From Gautieria morchelliformis (taxonomy: Eukaryota > Basidiomycota > Agaricomycetes > Gomphales > Gomphaceae), in NCBI GenBank assembly GCA_015179125.1, contig WHVA01000362.1, forward strand, positions 1 through 64,000: 64,000 nt of DNA, in the 5' to 3' direction. The notes under the pieces were generated by a model. The model did not search any database. It was not told the DNA's origin and worked only from the letters and a program-made list of their open reading frames with translations. Each line of letters begins with the position of its first letter. Position 1 is the first letter of the stretch. Below are positions 1 through 11,163 of the stretch, one piece after another. Both the position numbers and the translations under genes were made by a program.

Positions 1-681
1 GGTAACATGTATGCAGTTCTCAAGGCGTGTTTTAGTACATAGGTGCCTTCACCCTCTTTCCTCCCCACCGTTTCATGTTCACACTCCTCTTTCATTCTAT
101 TGTATATGTGTTTCATCTATTTGTATCCCGACTGCGCACCCCTATCCAACCCTGACTCCAGACGGCCTCTTTCCTATTCGCTGATATCATACGAGCATTC
201 AATATAAGTAGTTTCCATTTGCATGTATATTCCCCAGTTCAATTATCATATGTCTATCTTGTGCAAACTTGACCTCACTGTGACCATCTTCTTGAGCCCT
301 CTCCTATATATTTCTATCTTCGACCAGAGGAGGACTTAAGAACCACTGGTGAGTTTTCATACTTTACCTTCGTTACCCTAGTCTTCGTATTATTATCTGC
401 GCTGTCGGCGAAGGGCTCCGAAGGAGCGCCTTCGCCAGCGAAAGGATTGTTGCTACTTAAACAACCTTTCCGTGACACCTTGCATGTTACATCATCAAGT
501 ATCATGGGCTACTTCGCTACGACTGTAGATAGGGCGAGCTCTGTTAGGGCAGCCCTCTTATCTTCTGAACATTTATTGGTTCACCTTATTCGCCGAACGG
601 CACACTTCTTCGCACAAGCTATTCGGGCATTTGCTGTGTTCACTAATACACATTATTAACGCCTGAAAACCAATCTTGACA
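1..681. mobile_element. LTR fragment, TGTCATGA...TGACA family, cut by window edge
   Basis: Bases 1-681 match 2617-3289 closely in the same orientation and end in the same TGACA terminus. The full-length copy (2036-3289) is 1254 bp, so this is the right-hand half of an LTR whose start lies outside the window. Whether it is a solo LTR or one end of a longer element cannot be told. Divergence from the second copy is modest, suggesting a fairly recent fossil. Confidence 0.75.
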
Positions 682-1046
682 GTAAGGAACACTTGTGAGC
701 TCCACTGGCCGTGCATCATTACTATCCATGGGTCAATGCTGAGGAGGAGGAGACACTGATGCAAAGGCTGTGGCTGAGAAAAGGAGGAAGTCCAGCCAGT
801 AACCAGACATGTCAACAGTGATTGAGGAACCATTTCCTGCAGATCGGAGCCCATGCACCATCTGCAGTTTCAAAGGCAAAGAGAGGGGCACCCTCTGGGA
901 CCATGCTGTTGGAATGTAGAGGGTGGATGAAGGCTGCAGTAGTGGAGCAGGAGCAGGTGGAATCGGTAAGGTGAATGACATCGCCCTTTGGTTTAGTTTT
1001 GGAGCGGGGAAGGTGAAAAGTGGTGTAGGAGCAACCATCGGTGGCA

Positions 1047-1775
1047 TGTAAGGAAGTAGGATCTTAGGGCCTTGTGTCACAAGCGCAGACAGAACTTGAC
1101 CTATGTGTGGTATTCTGGATGCTACGTAGTGACAGTGTAAGGTAAGAGTAAGATGGGGAACTGCCAGACGGTTCCCATGCATGAACTATAGTGGGTCTAT
1201 AGGGGCTCACTGGCATTAGCTAAGATACAATGTAAATAGGTTATTTATACCCTCCCCCTCTATGAACAACTCAGGAGCCATAAAGGCCTTCCAGGAGGGA
1301 GTCCTCAATGGACTCCAACATGTTCATGTCAGTGGCATATGGGGCCAGCAGGATTTTCTGTGGGTGTGCAGAGGTGTCCGTGTGGGATGGTTGTCCTGCA
1401 CCATCAATGGGGGCCTCAATCTGGTCATCGAGGTCCATGTCTTTGTGGAAGATGGCCTCAAGGGCCGGGTCATCTGCTGGCAGCAGTGGCTGGATACCGG
1501 CAAGCTCTCGATCAAGTTGCATGTGAGTGAGCAGGGGTGGGGCTGTGGCTCTTGCTCTTCCGACCTCGAGGGCCTCTTGCTGGCCCTCGTGGGCAGCAGT
1601 GCTGAACACTGTGCTGGTGAGACTGCAATGAACATATTGTTCAATCCACATGGCATACCCATGACTCACATTGGCGTAGTGGGCCAACCATTGTGCGAGC
1701 TCGTTGAGACGATACAGTGGGTCTATAGGGGCCCACTGGCATTAGCTAAGATACAATGTAAATAGGTTATTTACA
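1047..1775 (-). mobile_element. Short deleted LTR element (TRIM-like), TSD TGGCA
   Basis: A 729-bp element on the minus strand. Its 3' LTR is 1249-1047. A partial 5' LTR (1775-1711) shares about 65 bp with it at roughly 95% identity. A purine-rich tract (1259-1250 read in reverse) sits against the 3' LTR, as expected of a polypurine tract. The direct repeat TGGCA flanks it at 1042-1046 and 1776-1780, a 5-bp target-site duplication. The interior (about 1260-1710) holds an unrecognised 138-codon frame. The LTR belongs to the same family as the Gypsy LTRs at 61274-61489 and 61544-61755. The near-identical LTR pieces and intact duplication point to a young insertion of a non-autonomous element. 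Confidence 0.75.
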
Positions 1776-2035
1776 TGGCAGTACCATGTTTGATATGAGT
1801 GGAATGAGATACATGTCGCTCAGGGTCAAACTGATTGTCAATGAGAAGCTCACCAAGGTGTGGGCATGACCAGAAGGCTACACATGCAACAGCAAAGACA
1901 GCAATGTTGAAAGAATTGGTCTCCATGAGCCACTGCCCAGACTGGTGCCACACCTGCTGAGCCGAGGAGTGAGAAGAGCAGAAAGAGCAGAAGAGGACTG
2001 AGCGGAAGGTTTGGGTGTGCTGTTTGGGCCCACAC

Positions 2036-3289
2036 TGTCATGACCCATCTACTTCTTATACCCAGTAACCTCGACACTCCACTTTTATGTTCTCCCTGTT
2101 CACTCCTCGCCGAATTCGCCGAACGTTTATTCACTTTCACGTCATTCGCACATAGCAGCGCTATCCATACCCGATCAACGCCCTCTCCCCAGCTCAATGG
2201 TTCATCACAGGTCCTATCACCTCCCTGGCTCAAACCCCGTTGGATGTTCCTCCGATCGGATGACGTGACTCATTTATTTCCTGTACCCAGGTACCCCTAT
2301 TATCCCTTCCCCCAGTCCTCCTCTATGTTCGCGCGGCTTCGCCCTTCCCTTGGGCCAGGCCTCTTCTATGATCATTCTATTCGCCCTTTGTTGCATTCAC
2401 CGAACGGCCATTCGCTGCTCGCATCATTCGCCAGCAGGCACGCCATCAAACATGATCGACATCCCTTACCCAGCTTGATGGTTCATCACTGGCCCCATCA
2501 TCTTCTCAATCCAACCCCTTTAGGTGTTCATATGGCTGGGATGCATTCGCGGGACGTCCTACCCATAGGTCATGTGGGATCAACCCAGTAGACGAAGAGT
2601 CCATGCAGGGTAGTGTATATGCAGGTCCCAAGACGTGTTTTCGTACATAAGTGCCTTCGCCCTCTTTCCTCTCCATTGTTTCATGTTCACACTCCTCTTT
2701 CACTCTATTGTATGTTTATTTCATCTATTTGTATTGTGACTGCATACCCCTATCCAACCCTGACTCATGACGGCCTCTTTCCTATTCGCTGATACCATAC
2801 GAGCATTCAATATAAGTAGTTTACATTCGCATGTATATTCCCCAGTTCAATTATCATATGTCTAGCTTGTGCAAACTTGACCTCACTGTGATCACCGTCT
2901 TGAGCCCTCTCTTGTAGATTCCCATCTTCGACCAGAGGAAGACTTGAGCACCACTGGTGAGTTTTCGTACTTCACATTCGTTACCTTAGCCTTCGAACTA
3001 TTCTCCGTGCTGTCAGCGAAGGACTCCAAAGGAGTGCCTTTGCCGGTGAAAGGATTGTTGCTACTTAGACAACCTTTTCGTGACACCTCGCACGTTATAT
3101 TATCGAGTGCCATGGGCTATTTCGCTACAACTGTAGATAGGGCGAGCTCTGTTCGGGCAGCCCTCTTACTTTCTGAACATTTATTCGTTCACCTTATTCA
3201 CCGAACGGCATACCTCTTTGCACAAGTTATTCGGGCATTCGCTGTGTTCACTAATACACGGTATTAACGCCTAAAAACCAATCTTGACA
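2036..3289. mobile_element. Solo LTR, 1254 bp, TSD CACAC
   Basis: The sequence starts TGTCA and ends TGACA, a short inverted terminal repeat typical of LTRs. It is flanked by CACAC at 2031-2035 and 3290-3294, so it inserted as one unit and was then reduced to a solo LTR by LTR-LTR recombination. It shares its start with the LTR at 52347-53510 and its right half with bases 1-681. It sits inside an older Gypsy pol fragment. Confidence 0.8.
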
Positions 3290-3829
3290 CACACCTGGCA
3301 GTTGTCAATGAGGGTGAAGGTATCAATGAGGAATCCAAGACTGACCCCTTGGGAATATGGGACCCCAAACAAGAGCACCTCGTGAGTCTCCTGCAGGCAG
3401 GAGACCATTTACTCTATGTGGACTTACCTCCTGAACCTGATCCCGAGGTCATCAGTCCTTTGACCACAATGTCTCAGTGCCTTGCTGAAGCCTCTCAAAA
3501 GTATGCCAAAGCTGAGACCGAGATCCCTGAGTATCTGTGGGGGTTCAAAGACATCTTTGCCAAGGAATCCTTTGACACCCTGCCTGCTCAGAAGATCTGG
3601 GACCACACGATTGAACTTGAACCTGGACCCAAGCTGACAAACTGCAAGATGTACCCGCTGTCTCCCTCAGAGCAGATCGAGCTAGACAACTTCCTGCAGG
3701 AGAATCACCCCGTCCAAGTTGCCAATGGCATCCCCAGTTTTCTTCATCAAGAAGAAGGATGGCTCCCTCCGGCTTGTGCACACCACTCCTTCTGAGACAA
3801 TAAGTCAAAGGTTCTCGATCTGAGTCCTC

Positions 3830-4075
3830 TTGAACCTTCTATGGCTTGAGGAACAGCTCGTACTCCTAGAGTCTCTCAAAGACCTGCCGTATGACCTTCC
3901 AATGTTCCAAAAGTGTCTTTGTGAATATGAGGATGTCATCAGGTAGACGCAAATGACACCTTCCATAATCATATCTCAGAAAACATCATTCATCATGGTC
4001 TGGAAAGTCACTGGGCCGTTTGTGAGGCCCAAGAACATGACCCAAGGCTTGAATTGTGAGGGAAACTCTCCCTAG
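3830..4075 (-). mobile_element. Ty3/Gypsy reverse-transcriptase fragment
   Basis: Read on the minus strand, this piece encodes the catalytic core of a Gypsy RT: a segment like LTNGPVTFQTMMNDVF is followed by a YLDD box in VYLDDILIF. It abuts the plus-strand pol fragment ending at about 3800 in inverted orientation, so two different insertions or an inversion meet here. Broken fossil; a few disruptions. Confidence 0.7.
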
Positions 4076-6400
4076 ATAGTGGACTCACATGGCCTGGTAG
4101 AGGAGGATCCAAAGAGGAAAAGCTAAGGACCTCTGCTACCAGTGCACTACCTATATACCTTGCACCCCTGATCGAAGTCAAGGATGCCCACTCCACTCCT
4201 GACACACATCTGCATCTCTGTGGCCCTTGCCTACCACGTGCATCTCAGCCTGCCACCTTGGTGCCATTCTGGGACAAATCCCAAAGCCGAAGCTTCGGAA
4301 ACTCAGCCAGGCCCTTGGGATGTGTTTGGGTCAGAACCAGATCTCGGGTCAGAACCGAAGCCGAGGCTAGAAATGTCCTCGGGAGGGGGTTCCCCTAACA
4401 TCACCCTCCCTCTAGAGTGCTGCATCCTTGAAGCACGGGACATTATTGAATGGAAAGCTGTTGACTTGACCCTTTATGGTGCTCCTGGGTGGGTTCGGTA
4501 AAATTCCCACACTTTGGCGGGTGTATGGACATCACCTTTGGAGACCCATGAGTTCTCCTCCTACCCATATAGCCTTCCCACTTGACTAAGAACTGGAGGT
4601 GACCTCATAGGAGGTGGCTGTCGAGAATCTTGTCAACAACATAGTGTTCCTCCCCATCGACAATTTCTGATGGCAGTGGGGGTCAGCACAGGATTGGGTC
4701 TTCTGGGGCTGGGAGGAGTTTTACAACATTGAATACTGGGTGCAGCTGAGCCATTGAAGTGGGCAGGTGCAGCCGATATGTGTTCTTCCCAACCTTCTGA
4801 ATTACCATAAAGGGGCCGAGGTATCAGTGGGCCAGTTTAGCCAAAGGCCGGGTGGTTTGGATGTCGCTTGCATTGAGGAAGTGTTACGACCGTTCATTTC
4901 CGATTTCCGACCCTCAGTTCCGCCACTCCTTCCGCCCCTCCAATAGCTCCGCACAACGTTCCGCCCCTCCGACATTTCCGACATTCCGCCCCTTGTACAT
5001 TTCCCTTGTTCTTTCGACTCTATTACTCGGACCCACCGGACCCACCTCGCCATCCATCAAAACCATATATCCGGTCACCCTTGTAGTTCGTTGTCAGATA
5101 TGATTTCCCGACCCCTTGTTCTTTGCCATTGTTCTACCTTACCCTGAACCCCCCTTGTAGTCCCATTGTTTCCAATTAGTTAGTCCCACACATTGTACTC
5201 GACTTCCGCTTCCTCCGGAATTTGCTTAGTACAACACCATTACTTGTTGCTCTGCGCTTTGTATAAAAACCCCCTCATGTATGTCTGTTATTCTGCAATC
5301 AGATAATCACCTTCGATACTTGATTTCCTTCGCTCCATCTCCTGTTCTTAGCACAGCGAGTCTAGCAAGATCTCAGTCTCTCTCTCAGCCTTCCGTCTTC
5401 CGCCTTCCGCCTCAGTTCCGACTCAAGTTCCGACCAAACCTCTGGTCCAGTACTTTCCGACTTCCGGCTCATTTCCGAAATACCTAGGACGATAGTTCAT
5501 TGGGGGCGCAACCTATAAGTTGAAGCCGCTGTCCTTTCCAGTTCCGACTTAGTGGAAATCTCGATACGTAACAGGAAGACTCGGTTGCTGACAGCATACT
5601 CAGGAACAGGGACTTGGCATTGGTTGTAATACTGAGCCATGTCATCTTGACCAGTGCTGCCAGTGCTGCCCGTGCTTCCACAAGTGAGGCTTCCATCTGG
5701 TCCCAGAATTCATTCACGGCTTCCATCTGACAGTTTGGCTGGTCAGGTTTGAAGCCCATCCAAGGGTGCCAGCCAGTGTCAAGCATGAATGGAGTTTCTC
5801 AGGTTGAGGAGTGGATGTGGTTATTGTACTGGAACCCTGTGAGTGGGAGGAGTTCATCCCAGCCATCCTGCCTCTCGTTCACAAAGAGCCGAAGGTACTG
5901 TTTGAGCTCTTGTTTGACATGTTCCATCTGGCTGTCCCTCTGCAGGTGATACACAGGTATGCCGCTCCCTGGCCATGTAGCCTGCAAGGCAATGTGCAGA
6001 GCACCAGGCAGCACCGTGCCAGACAGTAAAACCAGAATCACCACAGCTGTAAATGCAATGGTAAGCAACGGGCCTGGCGCTCTTCTGTTGGTCAAATGGT
6101 CGCAACCTTTGTGGAACAAATTGAGGTGATATGGTAGTGCGCATGGTGTGCCTCACACTTGGCAATCAAATGTGAATGTGGCTGGGATTCCTATGAATCA
6201 GGCAGACAGGCAGACTCAGGCAGCTGCGATTTATGGCCTCTGGGCATGGTTCCATGGAATGCAGCGCAGGCAGAATGAAATTGTAACTTCAGAGCCTGCA
6301 ATACAAGATCAAGTGCATGCACAGATCATGGAGCTGCTCGATTTATTGCTGAGGATTCATCTTTCTGACATCAGGAAGAATTCATCACACTAACCCACAG
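4076..6400 (-). mobile_element. Ty3/Gypsy chromovirus, 3' half, with 3' LTR piece
   Basis: On the minus strand the order is: integrase core (6119-5799, with a stretch like LRLFVNERQDGWDELLPL), integrase C-terminal part (5786-5600), then after an inserted solo LTR a GPF/Y-like module and a chromodomain (about 4860-4500, segment VDKILDSHLL..LQFLVKWEGY). A purine tract follows and, from about 4402 downward, sequence that looks like a 3' LTR starting TGATGTTAGG, cut off near 4076. The chromodomain after integrase identifies a chromovirus. It is a broken fossil with several disruptions. The part beyond 6120 is not clearly assignable. Confidence 0.65.
4882..5573 (+). mobile_element. Solo LTR, 692 bp, TSD GGAAG
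   Basis: Starts TGTTACGACC and ends CGATACGTAACA. Flanked by GGAAG at 4877-4881 and 5574-5578. A near-identical LTR lies at 44321-45003 with its own, different duplication. It interrupts the chromovirus integrase region, so it is younger than that element. It contains a TATAAAA-like box near 5265 and a run of TTCCG-rich repeats, fitting an LTR promoter. Confidence 0.85.
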
Positions 6401-6563
6401 TGTTATACAGACCCGGTATACCAATAGAGTGGGAGAACAGCTCCAAAATGGACGCTCCTGGGAGGCTGACATGGGCCTGATGCAGCAAAATGACCATTAT
6501 CTGCACTGGGGCCGCTATTGTAATGCTGCGCACTTGACACCCAAGAATAAGCACAATGCTGGG

Positions 6564-7110
6564 TGTTGTTACGATACGATCCTTCGTAAGGTTGACCGAG
6601 CTCGGGAGCGGAACCCGAGGCAAGGTCCGAGGTTACGGGGCGAGGTTTTGATAGCGAAGTCGGAGAGGGACTAGGCTTCAGCTTATGTGCTGCGCTGACC
6701 CTACGCACGAGTCCCAACTTCGGAGGCAAACGAATAAGAGGCGAGGTTTGGCTTAAGAGGCGAGGCTTAGAAACTAACTAAGGATCAAAGTATACGATAG
6801 TTGATTTTCAGACTGAGGAGTAGGGATGCATACAAGGGGGTTTATATACGAGCGAGGGTACGAGTCAGGGGCGAGCAAATGCAGGGGAAGGTCAGGGCAA
6901 GGTAATATACGAATGATGCGTGATGGAGCGGAATCAGTAACTAAGGGGATACGGGCATGGGATCAAAGGTCGGATATGAGCTCTAGCTCTAGCTCGGGCT
7001 CGGGCACAGGATAAGCATCATAAGTACTCGGGCACGAGTATCACAAGGCTCAGGCTCAGAAGAAAGGTTATACCGGTAAGTAGCCGGCCAAAGGCCGGGT
7101 TCTTACAACA
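6564..7110. mobile_element. Solo-LTR-like element, 547 bp
   Basis: The segment begins TGTTGTTACG and ends TTACAACA, with TGTTGT/ACAACA as inverted termini, and contains a TATA-like motif near 6843. No matching 5-bp duplication is visible on its flanks, so it may be older or have slightly different ends. The flanking 6120-6563 holds an unrecognised 81-codon frame (6148-6393) and nothing else I can name. Confidence 0.5.
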
Positions 7111-7675
7111 ACACACACAGCCTCATGAACTCCACCTAGCACTTCAGCATCCAGGACATAGGAGAGCAGTAGCATGGGAATGGGGTTCTGGAGAAACAAG
7201 TCACAGTAAAAAGGATGAAATTCCCAATTTGGGAATTCACAATGAAAACACATTCTTTACATTTAGTACACACATGGTTCTCAAAATTGCCTATACACAT
7301 CTAAAACTTTTTGTTCCATGGATGTACTGAGCATTTTGGAAAACTTTATTTTCTCTGGAATGCTCTGCACACCAGGAAACATATTACAAATCTTTATCTT
7401 TTGCCTAGTCAGCATGTCTCCTGGTGTGCAGAACATACCAGAAAAAATAAAGTTTTCCAAAATGCTTAGTACCATGGAACAAAAGTTTTAGACATGGGCA
7501 ATTTTGAGAACCATGTGTGTACTAAATAGAGAGTATATGTTGGGTAATAATTATTAAGTCGATAGAAATTATTATCGGACTGTTAAAATAAGCGCCAGAA
7601 GAGCTGGTAATTTTTACATTAATTAAGGTGACTGTCACGTGACTGACGCGTGTGGTGGGGCTCCTCTCTGCCACC

Positions 7676-8902
7676 ATGCCACTCAACCGCTCCAAGAAAC
7701 GGCTACTCCTCGCCACTCTGATTCCCATCGCTATAACCTCCCCACGGTTGCCTGACATCCCATCTGATTCCGAGGATACTGCAAGCCACACGCACAGTCA
7801 CCTCATGCACACGGCAGGCGCCCTTTGCAAGCCAAAGGAGAAGCCACGACCAAAGATCGGAGGCCATCGGATCACGGAGGAATATCTCCAGAGCCTCAGT
7901 GAGGCTGAGTGTATCTGGAGGTTCCGGTAAGCAACACCATGTGTCTGCCATGCCATTATCACTAAAATATTCAACTTTGCACTAAAGGTTTACCCTAGAT
8001 GAGCTGAGAAACCTCAGTCAGGTTATGGAGCTGCCAGGTCCTCTCATAACAAAGTGCGGTTTCCGCTCCCTCCCCCTCAAATCTCTCAGCCTTCTGTGCG
8101 CACGGCTTCGCAGCCCAGAGGATTTATGGTCCCTGGCCACCAAGTATGCACACCCCCAGTCTGCGATCTCAGAGATCGTGAATGAGACGGCGTCTTTTAT
8201 AAACACAAGATGGGGAGGGCTTCTGGCCTGGGATCATCCAGGGATCCTGAGCCAGAAAATTTGAAGGTATATGCAGCGGCACTACATGATTTCGGGGCTC
8301 CAACCAGCACAATCATCGGCTTCATCGATTGCACCATACAACGGACATGCAGGCCTGTGGATAATCAAGAGCTTGCTTACACAGGTTATAAAAAATTTCA
8401 TGGCATGAAATTTCAGGCGGTCGTCACACCTAACGGACTAATCGCCCACTTGGCTGGCCCGTATCGCGCACCCCAAAACGACAGTGGTGTCCTGAGGGAG
8501 AGTGGACTCGTGGGTCTCATGGAGAGGTATGCGATTCAGGAACAGGAGGGGGATCCAGCCGAGTGGCGATTTTATCAAGTGTATGGGGATTCAGCCTATG
8601 GAGTCAGCCCGTGGGTTTTGAGTCCCTATGCTCACGTTGGAGAACTCACAAATGATGAGCGAGCCTGGAACTCGGCCATGGGTGGGGTTCGCATCTCGGT
8701 GGAACACGGCTTTGGGCTGGTTACGCAGGACTGGCCATATCTGCAATGTTTCTGGAAACACAAAATCCTTGGCAACCCCTGCGGTCTTCTCTACCGGGTG
8801 GCCGTGCTACTGACAAATGCTCATGCATGTGTCATGCCGAATCAGACTGCCCAGCGTTACTCCTGCCCGCCGCCCTCATTGGAAGAGTATTTTCACGCGT
8901 AA
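7676..8902 (+). CDS. Harbinger DDE transposase, copy 1 (frameshifted)
   Basis: Predicted nuclease of the DDE_Tnp_4 / HARBI1 family, which cuts and rejoins the transposon ends. Exon 1 is 7676-7926, with a good start context (GCCACCATG). An intron from GTAAGC to AAAG (7927-7987) is followed by exon 2, 7988-8902. The acid residues can be seen: D in GFIDCTIQRTC, D in VYGDSAYG, and E in VRISVEHGFG. Compared with the copy at 50223-51924, one A is missing from the run near 8255-8259, which shifts the frame between the region around residue 170 and the catalytic core. This copy therefore should not make a full transposase. The shift could also be an assembly error in a homopolymer. Confidence 0.85.
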
Positions 8903-9143
8903 ATACTGGTATATGCAAGCTTCTTTTGGTGATTAAAGGATTTTTTTCTCTACTGTTTTACTTTGTAAACCAAGAAAAGAATTTTTGATTTTCTTCTATA
9001 CTGTTTTACTTTGTAAACCAAGAAATGAATTTTTTGGGTGATTAAAGGATTTTTTCTATACTGTTTTACTTTATAAACCAAGAAATAATTTTTTTGGAGC
9101 TATAACAACGAAAACATAGCTAATTAATTGCTAAGGAAGATAG

Positions 9144-10227
9144 TTAATTGAGCAGACCCTGGCGCAAGATGTCAAGAAGCGCATTTGAGGTGCGCTCCTG
9201 CATATCAATGACCCGGTCTTGACGAGCTATGAGCATCGTGCGGAATTCCCTCATTTCTTCGTCCTTCTTGGCCTCCCTTTCTTCCTTCCTTGCCTCTCGC
9301 TCATCACTCTTCTCCATAAGGTGCACCATCCTCGAGGTCTCCTTGGACAAATTCGTGCGGCTCGTGCTCGTCAGACGCGTCCGTTTCGACGCGGTCGACC
9401 AGGAATCGGGAGGGGTGCTGCTAGGCCCACTGTCATTCTCCTTCCCACTCTCTGAATCGGAAGATGAGGATGGGCGTGACTGTTTATTGCGGTCTCGGTG
9501 ACCGGTCATCATCCCGAGTCGCATGGTCTCCCCGGCCTCTCGGGAGGCATTCTGGACCTGGAACATGTGAGTCCTATAATATATTGATCACCATCACACT
9601 TACCTCTTTAGTCTGCTCCTTCTCCTCCTCACGGGTCTCCTTCGCATGTCTTTTGAGGTGCTGGATCGCGTCGAGTTTGCCGGACAGGGATGCAAATGCA
9701 AGAGGATCACGCTCCAGCTCCTTGGAAAGTGGTGAGCGAGCTGAGGTTTTTTTTCCCCCCTACCAAAGGCATATGGGTCAGTTCACATGCAATCATAGAA
9801 TATTTACACGGCAGCTTACCTCTACCCATCCCAGGAGCGATGTCACCTTATTCTTCAAGGTCTCTGCTTCTCGGTTCAAGCAGAGCCCCTCTTCCTGGAC
9901 CATTGTGGTGACTGCCTTCCACCGTTCACCTACCTTGTTGCGCGGAGCCATGTAGGGATTGACATCGATCACCGCGCGAAGGAGATGCTCCAGATCCTTC
10001 GTAGAAAAGTCCTCCCTTGGTTTCCGCACTTTGGAACGTGTGGAGCCTAAGGGGGGTCCTGAAGGGAGAGCGACTGGCTGAGAGGATGGTGCCGTGCTGG
10101 GTGGACGTGACACGTTGGTTGAGTCACCAAGGAGCACGGGGTCGATCTGAGGCTCGTAGTGCATGTCTGAGGCTGTAGACAAGATGGTTGTCATACTGTA
10201 GAATGAAGCTGGAGGGATGGGGTCCAT
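9144..10227 (-). CDS. Harbinger Myb-like accessory protein, copy 1
   Basis: This is the second PIF/Harbinger gene, a Myb/trihelix-like DNA-binding protein that in this superfamily helps the transposase enter the nucleus and find the ends. Three exons on the minus strand: 10227-9820, 9720-9604, 9557-9144, all in phase with GT-AG introns, giving about 312 residues. Exon 1 holds the helix-rich domain around DLEHLLRAVIDVNPYM and KVGERWKAV. Exon 3 is Ser-rich and then highly charged (EREARKEEREAKKDEE), a likely coiled coil. The start at 10227 is chosen because it is an ATG and is also the start of the copy-2 frame. An upstream in-frame extension begins only with GTG. No disruption was seen in this copy. 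Confidence 0.75.
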
Positions 10228-10450
10228 GGGGAGACTTGTCGGCCCTGGAGCGTTGGGAGCGCGGCAGTGGTGGACGTCAGTGGACACGTTCTGAGATAGA
10301 AAATTCTCACGCTGAGTCAGTAATTTTTAGCTACGCCGGAATATTCCGACCTAATAATTATTGGTAACATATACTCTCTAATGTAAAGAATGTGTCTTCA
10401 TCACAAATTCCCAAATTGGCAATTTCATCCTTATCGCAGTGAAGTCACAG

Positions 10451-11163
10451 AAGTAATGGAGACAAATGCTGGACATCGCAGCAGCAGAGGAAAACGGTAA
10501 AGTGAGACTGGAGGTCTGGAGAAGCAAAGCTAAGGGAGGGTATGGAGAGAACGGCAGAGGAGAGCCGTAGTAGATAGAGTAGGGCCTGGGGAAGCAAATC
10601 TATGAGAGGAAGAGAATGGAGATGAATAATGGAAGTGGTGGTGAGTGTGGAGAACTCACATGAAGCGCGAGGCTGTGAGCTCAAGGTCAGCGGTTGGAGG
10701 AGGGTGTTGCCAGAGAGAACAACGAGTCGGGGTGTGACGAATCAACGTTGGCATCTTGAGTCAAATATGTCAACGTGGATTGCTACGTCCCAGTACTGGC
10801 TAAGCAATTGGGGAGATTGGGAGCTCCTACGGGGGCATGGACAACTTGTTCGACACGAGCATGTGGAGCATACTTGGCCCTGTGGCGCGAGTCCTTATCT
10901 GGTGGGTGCCATGCGTGCAGGTATTCTGTGGGTATTTGGATGCCCAAGGTATTGCTGCGAAGCTTGTTTTTGCACAGCATGGCCCATAGACGCCCGGTAT
11001 TTGAAACCGCGACAGTTGGCCATGACGAGTAGCGAAGATCTGACGAGGCTTGGCAGAGACGAGGTGAGTCGAGAACGCGCGCCCACCACGCACGCACGCT
11101 CCCTTCCTCCCCGCATACCCTCCCCTTCTCACGCCGCCCACACCCACTCACCGCCGCCCACAG
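10451..11163. other. Intergenic stretch upstream of the UspA-domain gene
   Basis: Between the right end of the MITE and the UspA-domain ATG there is no supported gene. Without the MITE, 7111-7197 and 10451-10630 are continuous and read on the minus strand as short open frames with no recognised match. The last 100 bases before 11164 are pyrimidine-rich (CT blocks), a common fungal core-promoter feature, and end in CCACAG just before the ATG, so a 5'-UTR intron is possible. Confidence 0.4.

Larger units (their letters stand above)
682..3795 (+). mobile_element. Ty3/Gypsy pol remnant, split by two later insertions
   Basis: Leaving out a short LTR element (1047-1775) and a solo LTR (2036-3289), the remaining sequence reads on the plus strand as the stretch between protease and reverse transcriptase of a Ty3/Gypsy pol. 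The clearest part is 3349-3795, with the segment running FAKESFDTLP to YPLSPSEQIELDNF that leads into Gypsy RT. It ends at about 3800, where an inverted RT fragment begins. The element is a broken fossil with several disruptions and no recognisable ends. Assigning 682-1046 to the same element is inference from position only. Confidence 0.55.
7528..10379 (+). mobile_element. PIF/Harbinger DNA transposon, copy 1
   Basis: This is a 2852-bp element with imperfect terminal inverted repeats of about 35 bp starting AGAGAGTATATGTT at both ends, flanked by the 3-bp direct repeat AAT (7525-7527 and 10380-10382). Three-base duplications are the norm for PIF/Harbinger, though usually TWA. It carries the two genes expected of the family in convergent orientation: a DDE transposase (+, 7676-8902) and a Myb-like protein (-, 10227-9144). 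An AT-rich stretch with three repeated blocks separates them (8930-9110). It is inserted in the right arm of a MITE. A second copy lies at 50075-54510. Confidence 0.9.
7207..10441. mobile_element. Long palindromic MITE, split by a Harbinger element
   Basis: Without the inserted Harbinger (7528-10379) and its target duplication, this is a 380-bp element made almost wholly of one inverted repeat: the left arm from 7207 pairs with the right arm up to 7527 plus 10383-10441. The arms share the stretch around AAGGATGAAATT, the segment at TTTAGTACACACATGG and most of the rest, leaving a short loop near 7385-7410. AAGTCACAG occurs at 7198-7206 and again at 10442-10450, a 9-bp target duplication. Eight to nine bases suits hAT or Mutator families; the superfamily is not settled. 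Confidence 0.75.

Noticed and set aside
8210-8902. Start of a separate gene at 8210
   Set aside because: Comparison with Harbinger copy 2 shows it is the downstream part of one transposase after a single-base frameshift.
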